A DNA stretch of 64,000 bases. It comes from Chitinophagaceae bacterium. GTDB lineage: Bacteria; Bacteroidota; Bacteroidia; Chitinophagales; UBA10324. The notes beneath the pieces were generated by a model. The model was not told the origin of the DNA. It saw only the letters and a list, made by a program, of their open reading frames with translations, and did not search any database. The position numbers were made by a program, and so were the translations under genes. Of the stretch, positions 37,485 to 46,539 are shown piece by piece. The stretch's first letter is position 1; every line of letters begins with the position of its first letter. The stretch covers positions 32,349 to 96,348 of the forward strand of contig CANJII010000009.1 of the NCBI GenBank assembly GCA_947474435.1, in the 5' to 3' direction.

Positions 37485-39476
37485 ATGAAAGTACATACAT
37501 TCAAAGAAAAGTTAGCGCAGTACATTACAATGTCTGCTGCCTTTCTTGCAGCAAATGCTGAAAAAGCTGATGCGCAGATTATGTACACCGATGTGAATCC
37601 TGACATTGTGATACAAAATGGTTTCTTCAATTTGGATTTGAATAATGATGGGGTGGCGGATTTTAAATTAGAACAACACTCGCAAAATCTATGGGGTAAT
37701 CTTTTACATTTCACTTTTGAGAATAATTATTGTTTAAATAATAATGAAGCAATGGAAAATATCTACTATCCTAATTTTCCATATCCACTTCTGGGAGGAG
37801 TTGCGATTAATCAAAATCAAATTTTTGGAAACGGAAGTGTTTTAGCATTTAGAAGCATACATAGTACATCATCTACAAATGGTCAGTATGCTACAAGTAC
37901 CAACTATGAGGGGTATTTTGGATTATTTGGAATTAATAATCAATATTTAGGTCTAAAACTCTTTTCAAATGGTAATACCTACTATGGTTGGGCAAGATTG
38001 GATGTAAATATTTTAACTTCTAATATAATTATAAAAGATTATGCTATTAATCTAACTCCTGATTCATCAATTAATGCTGGTCAAGTCAATGGGTGTATAA
38101 TAAATAATAATATAACAATGACTCCTGACCCTTCCATTGGAAATGTCAATTGGATTTGCAATAATGATTCATTACAATTATCAATTCACAATGTAAATGG
38201 ATATTCTTTTCAATGGAGTAATAATAATCAGATAATTTCAGGAGCGAATGATTCTACATTTAATGCATCAATTTCAGGCAACTACGGTGTGTTTGTGTCC
38301 AATAGTAGTTGTATTTATTTTTTCAATAATATTCAGATAGATACATTGCCCGCAAGTCCTCCAATCACTAATTTTATTACACCGGAACATTGTAATCACT
38401 CTGATGGCAGTATAACAGCAAATATCAATGGGGGTATAAATAGTAATACATTTTTATGGAATACCGGTGAAACCACACAAACTATTAATAACCTATCGGC
38501 GGGTTTATATATAGTTACTGTTACTACTTGCAATGGATTAACTCAAACCGATTCAGCTTTTATTCCTAATCTCCCCGGTCCTGTTTTAACTGAGAATCAT
38601 GCTGGTGCTTGCGGATCTCATCTTGGTACTATACAAATTAATGTGGCTGGAGGTATGGCTTGGAATCAATTTCAATGGAGCACAGGATCAACAAACTGGG
38701 AGATTTATTTAATGCCTGCAGGCAGTTATACTGTTACAGTAACCGATATATATAATTGTTCAACAATAATGCAGGTTACAATTCCTGACATAACTCCAGT
38801 ACTTTCTGCAGTTACAGATTCAATCTGTACTCCAAATAACGGGTACATTGATTTGTCGGTTTCTGGTGGAGCTTCAGGTTACTATTATATTTGGAATACT
38901 GGAGCGGGTACTCAAGATTTAACAGGATTGAATGCAGGTATTTATTCAGTAACGGTTACGATTCCTCAATTTGGATGCCCCGCTGTTTTAGATGTTTCGT
39001 TAAACAATAGTGTTCCATCACCCACTATAAGTTTTATTCAGCATTTTCTTTTATCTTCATATACAGGAAGGAATCAGTGGTATCTTGACTATCTCAATAA
39101 TCCTTTAGCAGGAGATACTTTAAATTACTTGTTTCCTTCTTTGGGTGGTAATTATATCGTTGAAGCTATTTACCCAAATGCCTGCTCAAATTTTTCTGCT
39201 CCATATTTATTTTGGCCAACAGGTATTATAGAAAATGAAAACATTCCATTTGTTTCAATTGCAACTTACAATAAAAAACTACTGTTCCACATCAGCGATA
39301 ATTCACTCATCGGCAAACAGATAGAAATTGTAAACGAGTTAGGTCAGTTGGTAACAACCGTAACTGTCATCAATCAAAATCCCGAAGCAGATTTATCGGC
39401 ACTGCCCGCAGGCATTTATTTCTTCCACATCCGCAGCAAACAAAAATATTTCAGCGGTAAGTTTTTTATAGAGTAA
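37485..39476 (+). CDS. Secreted T9SS type A protein with SprB-like repeats
   Basis: A signal-like N-terminus (ITMSAAFLAANAEKADAQI) is followed by a region of about 200 residues (VNPDIVIQNGFFNLDLNNDG, YYGWARLDVN) seen in other secreted Bacteroidota proteins. An Ig-like segment comes next, then at least three SprB-type repeats (GSITANINGGINSNTFLWNT, TGETTQTINNLSAGLYIVTV) and a type A T9SS tail (ending KYFSGKFFIE). SprB is the mobile gliding adhesin of flavobacteria; here only the repeat type is shared, so gliding should not be inferred from it. Confidence 0.85.
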   Translation: MKVHTFKEKLAQYITMSAAFLAANAEKADAQIMYTDVNPDIVIQNGFFNLDLNNDGVADFKLEQHSQNLWGNLLHFTFENNYCLNNNEAMENIYYPNFPYPLLGGVAINQNQIFGNGSVLAFRSIHSTSSTNGQYATSTNYEGYFGLFGINNQYLGLKLFSNGNTYYGWARLDVNILTSNIIIKDYAINLTPDSSINAGQVNGCIINNNITMTPDPSIGNVNWICNNDSLQLSIHNVNGYSFQWSNNNQIISGANDSTFNASISGNYGVFVSNSSCIYFFNNIQIDTLPASPPITNFITPEHCNHSDGSITANINGGINSNTFLWNTGETTQTINNLSAGLYIVTVTTCNGLTQTDSAFIPNLPGPVLTENHAGACGSHLGTIQINVAGGMAWNQFQWSTGSTNWEIYLMPAGSYTVTVTDIYNCSTIMQVTIPDITPVLSAVTDSICTPNNGYIDLSVSGGASGYYYIWNTGAGTQDLTGLNAGIYSVTVTIPQFGCPAVLDVSLNNSVPSPTISFIQHFLLSSYTGRNQWYLDYLNNPLAGDTLNYLFPSLGGNYIVEAIYPNACSNFSAPYLFWPTGIIENENIPFVSIATYNKKLLFHISDNSLIGKQIEIVNELGQLVTTVTVINQNPEADLSALPAGIYFFHIRSKQKYFSGKFFIE

Positions 39477-39705
39477 AATATTTTCGTGTAACAAAATTTC
39501 CATCCGCCAAGGCAGGATGGAAATTCTAAGTATTCAGCTTTCATATTTCCAATCAAGTCGCAATGCTGCTGAATCAAAGTTTACATCAACTGACTTCCAA
39601 CTCCCAACTTCCAGCCTCAAAAACTAGCAATTCCCCTCCCTTTAACTTTCACTTTTATATTTCAATCATTTCAATACATTTGTACCCCCTTAGAAAAACC
39701 TGCCA
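39477..39705. other. Intergenic region with repeat words and the fatty-acid operon promoter
   Basis: Contains CATCCGCCAAGGCAGGATGG (weak hairpin) and CTTCCAACTCCCAACTTCCAG-type phrases. TACATTTG at 39675-39682 exactly matches the Bacteroidota -7 consensus and lies 23 bases before the GTG start of the DUF177 gene, so it is a good promoter candidate for the whole downstream cluster. Confidence 0.45.
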
Positions 39706-40242
39706 GTGAACCCGTTTCGTGAGTTTGATATAGCATTTGTTGGATTAAAACCGGGGAAGCACAGGTTTCACTACGACATTGACAGTGCATTTTTTGAGCT
39801 CTTTGAACACTCGCCTGTAAGCCGCGCCAAGGTTAGCGTTGACCTGGATTTTGACAAGAAGAATTCGTTCTTTCTTCTCACCTTTCAGGTGTCCGGAACC
39901 ATACATGTTGCGTGCGACCGATGTGCCGATGAAATTGATTTTCCCATTGATGCCGATTACCCGCTCGTGGTGAAATTTGATGAACATCGTGAAGAAATTA
40001 ACGACGATAGCTTTGCTGATGTGGTGTACATTAAGCATTCAGAAGCTGTTTTCAATGTTGGTCAGCTCATTTATGAATTCATCATTCTGAGTGTGCCATT
40101 GGGAAGAATCAGTTGCGAAAGTGTTCCATCAAAAGGAAAGTGTAATAAAGAAACTTTGAAATTGTTAAGCCACCTTAGTCCCGAGTCGGACCACCAACCC
40201 GACCCGAGATGGGATTCATTAAAAAAAATTAAAAACAAGTAA
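39706..40242 (+). CDS. YceD/DUF177 family protein
   Basis: A 178-residue protein of the YceD (DUF177) family, linked in other bacteria to 23S rRNA maturation and almost always encoded just before rpmF. The core CxxC-like block HVACDRCADEIDFPID and the acidic VVKFDE segment are present. The start codon is GTG, chosen because the N-terminus NPFREFDIAFVGLKPGKH fits the family and no ATG lies nearby. rpmF follows after two bases. Confidence 0.88.
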   Translation: MNPFREFDIAFVGLKPGKHRFHYDIDSAFFELFEHSPVSRAKVSVDLDFDKKNSFFLLTFQVSGTIHVACDRCADEIDFPIDADYPLVVKFDEHREEINDDSFADVVYIKHSEAVFNVGQLIYEFIILSVPLGRISCESVPSKGKCNKETLKLLSHLSPESDHQPDPRWDSLKKIKNK

Positions 40243-40244
40243 AC

Positions 40245-40436
40245 ATGCCAAATCCAAAACGACGACACTCCCGCACCCGCCGCGACAAAAGAAGAGGACA
40301 CGATAAAGCAGTTGAACCAACTGTTTCTATTGACCAGACTACGGGTATGCCTCACCTCCGTCATCGTGCGCACTGGAATGAAGACAAGCTTTATTATAAA
40401 GGCAATGTCATTCTGGATAAATCAGCAGCATCATAA
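40245..40436 (+). CDS. rpmF: 50S ribosomal protein L32
   Basis: A 63-residue basic ribosomal protein with the L32 start MPNPKRRHSRTRRDKRRGHD and HLRHRAHW. The zinc-binding cysteines of many L32 proteins are absent, which marks a cysteine-free (C-minus) form. It is next to DUF177 and plsX in the standard bacterial order. Confidence 0.95.
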   Translation: MPNPKRRHSRTRRDKRRGHDKAVEPTVSIDQTTGMPHLRHRAHWNEDKLYYKGNVILDKSAAS

Positions 40437-40467
40437 TTCTAACCAAAGCATCTCCGTCTAACACACC

Positions 40468-41430
40468 ATGCGACTGGGAATAGATGCAATGGGTGGCGAT
40501 TTCGCCCCGTTGGAATGCATTAAAGGAGCAAAACTCTTTTGCCAGGAAAATAATTCAGGCAAGTACGAGTTGGTTCTTTTCGGTGATGAAAATCTTATGC
40601 GCCCCATGATTGAATCGGTGGGCGGATTGGATGGCTGCATTTCCATTGTACATACAACAGAAGTTATTGAAATGAGCGAGTCGCCCACACGGGCACTTGC
40701 TTCAAAACCTAACAGCAGCATTGCAGTTGGGTTTCAACATTTAAAAGAAGGAAAGATTGATGCATTTGCCAGCGCCGGAAATACCGGAGCCATGTTGGTG
40801 GGTGCCATGTATTCGGTAAAAACTATTCCCGGAGTTATTCGTCCTGCTATCTCTACTTTGGTTCCGCACGAAAACGGTAAGACCGGTTTGTTGTTGGATG
40901 TTGGAGTCAATGCTGATTGTAAACCTGAAATGTTAAATCAGTTTGCAATACTTGGCGCCTTATATCAGAAGTATGTATATCATGTTGAGAATCCAAGAGT
41001 GGCTTTGATGAATATTGGGGAGGAAGAAGGCAAGGGAAACAAACTCGCACTTGAAACTTATTCGTTATTAAAAGAGAACGATAAAATAAATTTCATTGGC
41101 AATGTGGAAGGACGAGATATGTTTTTGGATAAAGCTGATGTGATGGTGACAGATGGTTTCACAGGAAATATTATTTTGAAAATGGGTGAATCATTTTACG
41201 ATTTGATTAAAGCAAGAAAAATACACGACGAATATTTCGATTCATTCAATTATGAAAATCACGGTGGCTCGGCCATTCTCGGCGCAAATGCACCGGTGAT
41301 TGTTGCGCATGGAATTTCAAATGCCATAGCTTTTAAAAGTATGATTGGTCTCACCCGCGAAGTAGTGGAAAGCAATCTGATAAATAAATTCAAGGAGGCA
41401 TTCATTAACAATCAAATCCTTCAGGATTAA
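40468..41430 (+). CDS. plsX: Phosphate acyltransferase PlsX
   Basis: Converts acyl-ACP to acyl-phosphate, the first step of phospholipid synthesis through PlsY. The N-terminal LGIDAMGGDFAPLECIKGA and the GNTGAMLVGAM and TDGFTGNIILKM blocks are family signatures, and the length of 320 is normal. It lies between rpmF and fabH, the common plsX-fabH arrangement linking membrane lipid and fatty acid initiation. Confidence 0.96.
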   Translation: MRLGIDAMGGDFAPLECIKGAKLFCQENNSGKYELVLFGDENLMRPMIESVGGLDGCISIVHTTEVIEMSESPTRALASKPNSSIAVGFQHLKEGKIDAFASAGNTGAMLVGAMYSVKTIPGVIRPAISTLVPHENGKTGLLLDVGVNADCKPEMLNQFAILGALYQKYVYHVENPRVALMNIGEEEGKGNKLALETYSLLKENDKINFIGNVEGRDMFLDKADVMVTDGFTGNIILKMGESFYDLIKARKIHDEYFDSFNYENHGGSAILGANAPVIVAHGISNAIAFKSMIGLTREVVESNLINKFKEAFINNQILQD

Positions 41431-41445
41431 AGAATCCTCCAGCCG

Positions 41446-42447
41446 ATGCAAAAAACCAGAGCAGCCATTACAGGAGTTCAGGGATATGTTCCCGAATATG
41501 TTTTAACAAATGCTGAACTGGAAAAAATGGTTGATACCACTGATGAGTGGATTACCTCACGCACCGGAGTGAAAGAAAGAAGAATTTTAAAAGGCATTGG
41601 TCTCGGTACTTCTGATATGGGAAAAGAAGCTGTGCTTGGTTTGTTAAAAAAAACAAATACCAATCCGCTTGATGTTGATTTGATTATTTGTGCAACTACT
41701 ACACCCGACATGCAATTTCCCGCAACAGCAAATATCATCGCTGACAAGTGTGGATTGAAAAGTGCTTTTGGTTTCGATATCAATGCAGCATGTTCAGGAT
41801 TTATTTATGCATTGCGAACTGCTTCACAATTCATTGAAGCAGGAAGTGCAAAAAAAGTAATAGTAGTTGGTGGCGATAAAATGTCATCCATCATTGATTA
41901 CAGCGACCGTCAAACCTGCGTGATTTTTGGTGATGGTGCCGGAGCAGTTTTATTGGAACCGAATAATGAAGGTCTTGGAATTATGGATGCAGTGCTTGGT
42001 AGTGATGGAGCAGGTCGTGTTCACTTGCATCAGAAGGCCGGTGGAAGCGCGATGCCCGCAAGTGCTGAAACAGTAGAGAAAAAATTGCACTATGTGTATC
42101 AGGAAGGTCAGGCGGTTTTCAAATTCGCGGTGACTAAAATGGCTGATGCCGCAGAAGAAATAATGAAGCGCAACAACTTACACAGCGATGATGTTGCATG
42201 GCTCATTCCGCATCAGGCGAATAAAAGAATTATTGATGCGACTGCAAAAAGAATGGGATTGGATGATGCGAAGGTGATGATAAACATTGACCGTTACGGT
42301 AACACCACCAACGGAACCATTCCGATTTGCATGTGGGAATGGGAAAAGAAAATGAACAAGGGCGACAACATTGTACTCGCTGCATTCGGCGGTGGATTTA
42401 CATGGGGCGCGGTTTATATGAAGTGGGCTTATGACAGTAAGCAGTAG
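41446..42447 (+). CDS. fabH: 3-oxoacyl-ACP synthase III (KAS III)
   Basis: Starts fatty acid synthesis by condensing acetyl-CoA with malonyl-ACP. The catalytic triad is visible: Cys about 116 (NAACSGF), His about 256 ([10 protein letters not shown]) and Asn about 286 ([10 protein letters not shown]). The last codons, reading DSKQ, and the TAG stop come from the CAGTAAGCAGTAGGCAGT repeat that continues downstream, so the natural C-terminus may have been altered slightly. It lies 15 bases after plsX. Confidence 0.96.
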   Translation: MQKTRAAITGVQGYVPEYVLTNAELEKMVDTTDEWITSRTGVKERRILKGIGLGTSDMGKEAVLGLLKKTNTNPLDVDLIICATTTPDMQFPATANIIADKCGLKSAFGFDINAACSGFIYALRTASQFIEAGSAKKVIVVGGDKMSSIIDYSDRQTCVIFGDGAGAVLLEPNNEGLGIMDAVLGSDGAGRVHLHQKAGGSAMPASAETVEKKLHYVYQEGQAVFKFAVTKMADAAEEIMKRNNLHSDDVAWLIPHQANKRIIDATAKRMGLDDAKVMINIDRYGNTTNGTIPICMWEWEKKMNKGDNIVLAAFGGGFTWGAVYMKWAYDSKQ

Positions 42448-42468
42448 GCAGTATTCAGTAGGCATTTT
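42431..42468. repeat. CAGTAGGCAGT-type short repeat at the fabH end
   Basis: GACAGTAAGCAGTAGGCAGT followed by ATTCAGTAGGC overlaps the fabH stop. It is the same family as 582-636 and the pair around 45.1-45.7 kb. Confidence 0.7.
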
Positions 42469-42502
42469 GCTAGTATGAATACTAATAAACCAATCAACAA
42501 TT

Positions 42503-42540
42503 AATCTGAAATCTGAAATCATAAATCTGAAATCAATAAA
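42503..42540. repeat. AATCTGAAATC short tandem repeat
   Basis: Three near-copies of AATCTGAAATC directly precede the efp start codon, with no spacing. Confidence 0.6.
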
Positions 42541-43122
42541 ATGGCAAACACAACCGACATAAAGAAAGGATTAACAATTGAACTGAATAAAGACCTGTGG
42601 ACCATTGTTGACTTTCAGCATGTAAAACCCGGAAAAGGCGGAGCATTTGTTCGCACCAAACTGAAAAGTTTAACAAGCGGTAAAGTGGTTGATAATACTT
42701 TTAACAGTGGTGAATCATTAACTCTTGTTAGCATTGAAAGAAGAAAACACCAATTCCTGTATAAAGATTTGACCGGATATAATTTCATGGACAATGGAAC
42801 ATTCGAACAGGTAACTCTTGCCGAAGAAATGATTGATGGATATGAATTTTTAAAAGAAGGTCAGGAAGTTGAAATTATTTTTCAAGCCGATAACGACCGC
42901 ATCCTCGGGTGCGATTTACCCTTGTTTGTGTTCCTGGATGTAACTTATTCTGAGCCTGGTTTGAAAGGAGATACTGCAAACATGCCAATGAAAAATGCAA
43001 CTCTGGAAACGGGTGCAATCATTCAGGTTCCACTGTTTGTTGAATCAGGAACCAAAGTGAAAGTTGATACGGTGAAGAAGGCTTATGTAGAGCGGGTGAC
43101 CACCGGAAATTTCCGCGGTTAA
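42541..43122 (+). CDS. efp: Elongation factor P
   Basis: Binds ribosomes stalled on polyproline and helps peptide bond formation. The three-domain EF-P is complete at 193 residues. The modification-site loop HVKPGKGGAF places the lysine at about residue 32. The start ATG follows the AATCTGAAATC repeat directly. It sits between fabH and accB in the conserved Bacteroidota order. Confidence 0.96.
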   Translation: MANTTDIKKGLTIELNKDLWTIVDFQHVKPGKGGAFVRTKLKSLTSGKVVDNTFNSGESLTLVSIERRKHQFLYKDLTGYNFMDNGTFEQVTLAEEMIDGYEFLKEGQEVEIIFQADNDRILGCDLPLFVFLDVTYSEPGLKGDTANMPMKNATLETGAIIQVPLFVESGTKVKVDTVKKAYVERVTTGNFRG

Positions 43123-43235
43123 TTTTTTTTGCTGATATAAATTTCATTCCGAAAAATTTCCTTTCAAAAAAAATCACTACTTTTTTATCAAACACTTTCT
43201 ATATTTCGTTCATCAAATCAGAAAAAATCTCCATC

Positions 43236-43730
43236 ATGGATATTAAAGACATACAGGAACTCATCAAGCAGGTTAATAAATTGAACCTTGCCGAAGTCAC
43301 TATTGAGAAGAAAGATATCAAATTAACGATCAGAACACACGAACCCGGCATTCCTTCTACTTATACAATGATGCCGCAACAGGTGATGCCTGCAGCAGCT
43401 TCACAACCGGTTACAATTCCGGCAACCTCAACACCACAACAAGTTGCTGATGCCGCAGATGCAAAAGCCGCTGCAATTGCCGAAGCAAATCTGGTAACTA
43501 TAAAATCTCCAATGATTGGAACTTTCTATCGCGCATCGGGTCCTGATAAACCGGCATGTGTGAATGTTGGCGACGAAATAAAAATAGGTTCAGTGCTTTG
43601 CATTATTGAAGCAATGAAATTATTCAACGAAATAGAATCAGAACACACCGGTCGCATTGTAAAAATATTAGTAGAGAATGCGAAGCCCGTTGAATATGAC
43701 CAACCGCTTTTTCTGATTGAACCAATGTAA
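43236..43730 (+). CDS. accB: Biotin carboxyl carrier protein of acetyl-CoA carboxylase
   Basis: Carries CO2 on biotin between the carboxylase and carboxyltransferase. An N-terminal helix pair precedes an Ala/Pro/Gln-rich linker (about residues 45-85) and the biotinyl domain (VTIKSPMIGTFYRA, IEAMKLFNEIESE, biotinylated Lys about 128). The length is normal for the family. accC follows after 71 bases. Confidence 0.96.
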   Translation: MDIKDIQELIKQVNKLNLAEVTIEKKDIKLTIRTHEPGIPSTYTMMPQQVMPAAASQPVTIPATSTPQQVADAADAKAAAIAEANLVTIKSPMIGTFYRASGPDKPACVNVGDEIKIGSVLCIIEAMKLFNEIESEHTGRIVKILVENAKPVEYDQPLFLIEPM

Positions 43731-43763
43731 TTTGATAAATTTTTTTTGAGAAGGAAAAATATT

Positions 43764-43795
43764 CAAATCATCAAATTACTAAATCATCAAATAAG
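43764..43795. repeat. AAATCATCAAAT short tandem repeat
   Basis: Near-copies of AAATCATCAAAT fill most of the short gap between accB and accC. Confidence 0.5.
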
Positions 43796-43801
43796 CATTT
43801 C

Positions 43802-45139
43802 ATGTTTAAAAAGATTTTAATCGCAAACAGAGGAGAAATTGCATTGCGCATTATTCGCACCTGCAAGGAGATGAACATTCGCACAGTTGCGTTGTACTCC
43901 ACCGCCGACCGTGAAAGTCTGCATGTAAAATTTGCTGACGAAGCTGTTTGTATTGGTCCACCGAAAAGTTCTGAAAGTTATTTGAATATGGCGCGAATCA
44001 TGAGTGCCGTTGAAATTACCGGCGCCGATGCCATTCATCCCGGTTATGGTTTCTTAGCAGAGAATGAAAAGTTCGCGGAAATATGCGCAGAATATGGAGT
44101 GAAATTTATTGGTCCCACTGCAAGCATGATTGCACGGATGGGAGATAAAATCAGTGCGAAGGAAACCATGAAAAAAGCAGGAGTTCCTGTTATTCCAGGC
44201 AGCGAAGGTTTGCTTACTGATTTAAAAGAGGCAAAAAAAATAGCGAAAAAAATTGGCTATCCAGTAATTATAAAAGCAACTGCGGGTGGGGGTGGAAAAG
44301 GAATGCGCATTGTTCGTGAAGAAAATGAATTGGAAGAGTCATGGGCAAAAGCAAGACAGGAAGCAGGCGCATCATTCGGAAACGATGGTGTGTACATGGA
44401 AAAATACATTGAAGAACCACGGCACATTGAAATACAGGTTGCAGGCGATCAATACGGAAAAGCATGTCACTTATCAGAGCGCGATTGTTCAATACAGCGC
44501 AGGCATCAAAAGTTATTTGAAGAATCTCCATCTCCATTTATGACTGATGAGTTGCGAACCAAAATGGGTGATGCTGCTATTAAAGCATGTAACGCGATCA
44601 GTTACGAAGGTGTTGGAACAATAGAATTTCTCGTTGACAAGTATCGGAATTTTTATTTCATGGAAATGAATACACGAATTCAGGTTGAGCACACTGTTAC
44701 CGAAGAAGTAATCAATTATGATTTAATAAAAGAGCAAATCAAAATTGCGAACGGCGAACCAATATCAGGTAAAAATTATATTCCTGCAATGCATGCCATT
44801 GAGTGCCGCATAAATGCTGAAGACCCATACAACGATTTTCGGCCGTGCCCCGGAAAAATCACCAACCTGAATACTCCCGGTGGTCATGGTGTTCGTATTG
44901 ACTCACATATTTATGCGGGATATACTATTCCCCCATATTATGATTCCATGATTTCAAAAATTATTACAGTTGCCCAAACCAGATTGGAAGCTATTGAAAC
45001 CATGGAGCGTGCATTGAGTGAATATGTTATTGAAGGCATAAAAACCACCATTCCATTTCATCAACAACTGATGAAGAACAAAGATTTCCGTGAAGGGAAT
45101 TTCACTACTGCTTTCATGAATACTTTTCAACTGAAATAA
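43802..45139 (+). CDS. accC: Acetyl-CoA carboxylase biotin carboxylase subunit
   Basis: ATP-grasp enzyme that carboxylates biotin on AccB. The N-terminal [20 protein letters not shown], the glycine-rich loop [12 protein letters not shown] (about residues 158-169), [15 protein letters not shown] and [14 protein letters not shown] are all standard. Full length at 445 residues. A CAGTAGGCAGT repeat cluster begins two bases after the stop. Confidence 0.97.
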   Translation: MFKKILIANRGEIALRIIRTCKEMNIRTVALYSTADRESLHVKFADEAVCIGPPKSSESYLNMARIMSAVEITGADAIHPGYGFLAENEKFAEICAEYGVKFIGPTASMIARMGDKISAKETMKKAGVPVIPGSEGLLTDLKEAKKIAKKIGYPVIIKATAGGGGKGMRIVREENELEESWAKARQEAGASFGNDGVYMEKYIEEPRHIEIQVAGDQYGKACHLSERDCSIQRRHQKLFEESPSPFMTDELRTKMGDAAIKACNAISYEGVGTIEFLVDKYRNFYFMEMNTRIQVEHTVTEEVINYDLIKEQIKIANGEPISGKNYIPAMHAIECRINAEDPYNDFRPCPGKITNLNTPGGHGVRIDSHIYAGYTIPPYYDSMISKIITVAQTRLEAIETMERALSEYVIEGIKTTIPFHQQLMKNKDFREGNFTTAFMNTFQLK

Positions 45140-45140
45140 A

Positions 45141-45178
45141 TCAGTAGACAGTAGGCAGTTTACAGTAGGCAGTTTTTG
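45141..45178. repeat. Left inverted repeat of the four-helix-bundle cassette
   Basis: Contains AGTAGGCAGTTTACAGTA (45150-45167), whose exact reverse complement is at 45683-45700 on the far side of the gene at 45232-45627. Confidence 0.8.
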
Positions 45179-45231
45179 CAACTTTTAAATAAGCAGGCAG
45201 TTTTTTTCTTTCATAATTTTTATTTTTCTTA

Positions 45232-45627
45232 ATGAATACTTTTCGTGATTTGATTGTTTATCAAAAAGGTTTTCTTCTTTCCATGGAAATATTCAATCTC
45301 TCAAAAGGGTTTCCATCTGAAGAAAAATATTCTTTGATAGACCAAGTGCGAAGGTCTTCCCGTTCAACTTGCGCTTGCATTGCTGAAGCTTACAGAAAAA
45401 GATTGTTCGAAGCACATTTCATCAGCAAATTATCAGATGCTGACATGGAAAATACTGAAACGCAAGTCTGGCTGGATTTTTCAATGGCATGTAAATACAT
45501 TTCTAAAATTACTTATAACGAAATAATAAAAAAGTCAGAAGAAGTTGGAAAACTAATTGGATACATGATGAATAATCCAGCTAAATTTCAAAACTCATTT
45601 CAAAAAAATTATCAGAAGAAAAAATAA
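45232..45627 (+). CDS. Four-helix-bundle protein (23S rRNA intervening-sequence / S23 type)
   Basis: A 131-residue all-helical protein with the family marks FRDLIVYQKGFLLSMEIF, YSLIDQVRRSSRSTCACIAE and a tail of alternating helices. Homologues occur inside intervening sequences of 23S rRNA genes and, widely, as lone genes in Bacteroidota; their biochemical role is not settled, though a nucleic-acid-binding function is suspected and Avd of diversity-generating retroelements is a relative. Here the gene stands outside any rRNA or reverse-transcriptase gene but is bracketed by an 18-base inverted repeat (45150-45167 and 45683-45700). This looks like a small mobile cassette inserted between accC and the VIT1-type gene. 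Confidence 0.88.
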   Translation: MNTFRDLIVYQKGFLLSMEIFNLSKGFPSEEKYSLIDQVRRSSRSTCACIAEAYRKRLFEAHFISKLSDADMENTETQVWLDFSMACKYISKITYNEIIKKSEEVGKLIGYMMNNPAKFQNSFQKNYQKKK

Positions 45628-45669
45628 TTATGGAAAATATTTCTGCATATTTTATTATAGCAATAAACA

Positions 45670-45717
45670 ACTGCCTACTGCTTACTGTAAACTGCCTACT
45701 AAATTCTGCCTACTGAC
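45670..45717. repeat. Right inverted repeat of the four-helix-bundle cassette
   Basis: ACTGCCTACTGCTTACTGTA and further ACTGCCTACT words. The 18 bases at 45683-45700 are the exact complement of 45150-45167. The cluster ends directly before the next start codon. Confidence 0.8.
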
Positions 45718-45719
45718 TA

Positions 45720-46418
45720 ATGCACGACCATCCACACAACGAAGAACATTTTAAGAGTTCCGAAATGGTTCGGGATATTGTAATTGGTATGGCTGATGGA
45801 TTAACCGTTCCGTTTGCATTGGCTGCCGGTTTGAGTGGCGCAGTACATGACAACTCAATAATTATTACTGCAGGCATTGCAGAAATTGTTGCAGGTAGTA
45901 TTGCTATGGGATTGGGTGGATACCTTTCAGCGAAAACTGAATCAGACCATTATCAGGCTGAGCTGAAACGGGAATATCATGAAGTAGAAAAAGTGCCGCA
46001 CAAAGAGAAAGAAGAAATTCATGAAGTGCTGGAAGCTTACGGAATAAGTGAAGCAACAAGAATAAAAGTGGCTGATGAATTAGCACTCGATAAAGACAAG
46101 TGGGTTGATTTTATGATGAAGTATGAATTGGGTTTGGAACAACCTGATGATAAGCGAGCAGGCAAGAGTGCCGCAAATATTTCCATCTCTTACATAGTTG
46201 GCGGATTTATACCACTCACTGCTTATTTCTTTACCTCACATCCGCACGATGGATTAATTTATTCAGCCATCATCACACTCGTAGCATTATTTATTTTCGG
46301 ATATTTTAAAAGCAAGGCAACCGGTCAGTCTCCATTATCAGGAGCATTGCGCACCACTTTGATTGGAGCATTAGCAGCTGCTGCAGCTTTTGGTATTGCT
46401 TCGTTGATTAAGGTTTGA
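45720..46418 (+). CDS. VIT1/CCC1-type iron/manganese transporter
   Basis: A 232-residue membrane protein of the VIT1/CCC1 family, which exports Fe2+ or Mn2+ from the cytoplasm (into vacuoles in plants and yeast). The first membrane segments carry DIVIGMADGLTVPFALAAG and AEIVAGSIAMGLGGYLSAK, with the acidic residues used for metal binding. A cytoplasmic Glu-rich helical domain (about residues 75-140) and three further membrane segments follow. The start lies at the edge of the repeat cluster, which must therefore supply its leader. A terminator follows. Confidence 0.9.
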   Translation: MHDHPHNEEHFKSSEMVRDIVIGMADGLTVPFALAAGLSGAVHDNSIIITAGIAEIVAGSIAMGLGGYLSAKTESDHYQAELKREYHEVEKVPHKEKEEIHEVLEAYGISEATRIKVADELALDKDKWVDFMMKYELGLEQPDDKRAGKSAANISISYIVGGFIPLTAYFFTSHPHDGLIYSAIITLVALFIFGYFKSKATGQSPLSGALRTTLIGALAAAAAFGIASLIKV

Positions 46419-46462
46419 TTTTTCAAAACATAGAGTTTTGCAGAAGCAGCATTTTAAAAGTA

Positions 46463-46498
46463 AGAAAGCCATCCTCGATGAGAATGGCTTTCTTTTTT
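46463..46498 (+). terminator. Rho-independent terminator between the VIT1-type gene and metK
   Basis: AGAAAGCCAT and its complement form a perfect 10-bp stem with an 11-base loop, followed by T6. It lies between convergent genes and could serve metK in part. Confidence 0.8.
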
Positions 46499-46539
46499 AA
46501 TTGTATTTTAATTCGAATTACGGCTTATTAAAAAGCTTT

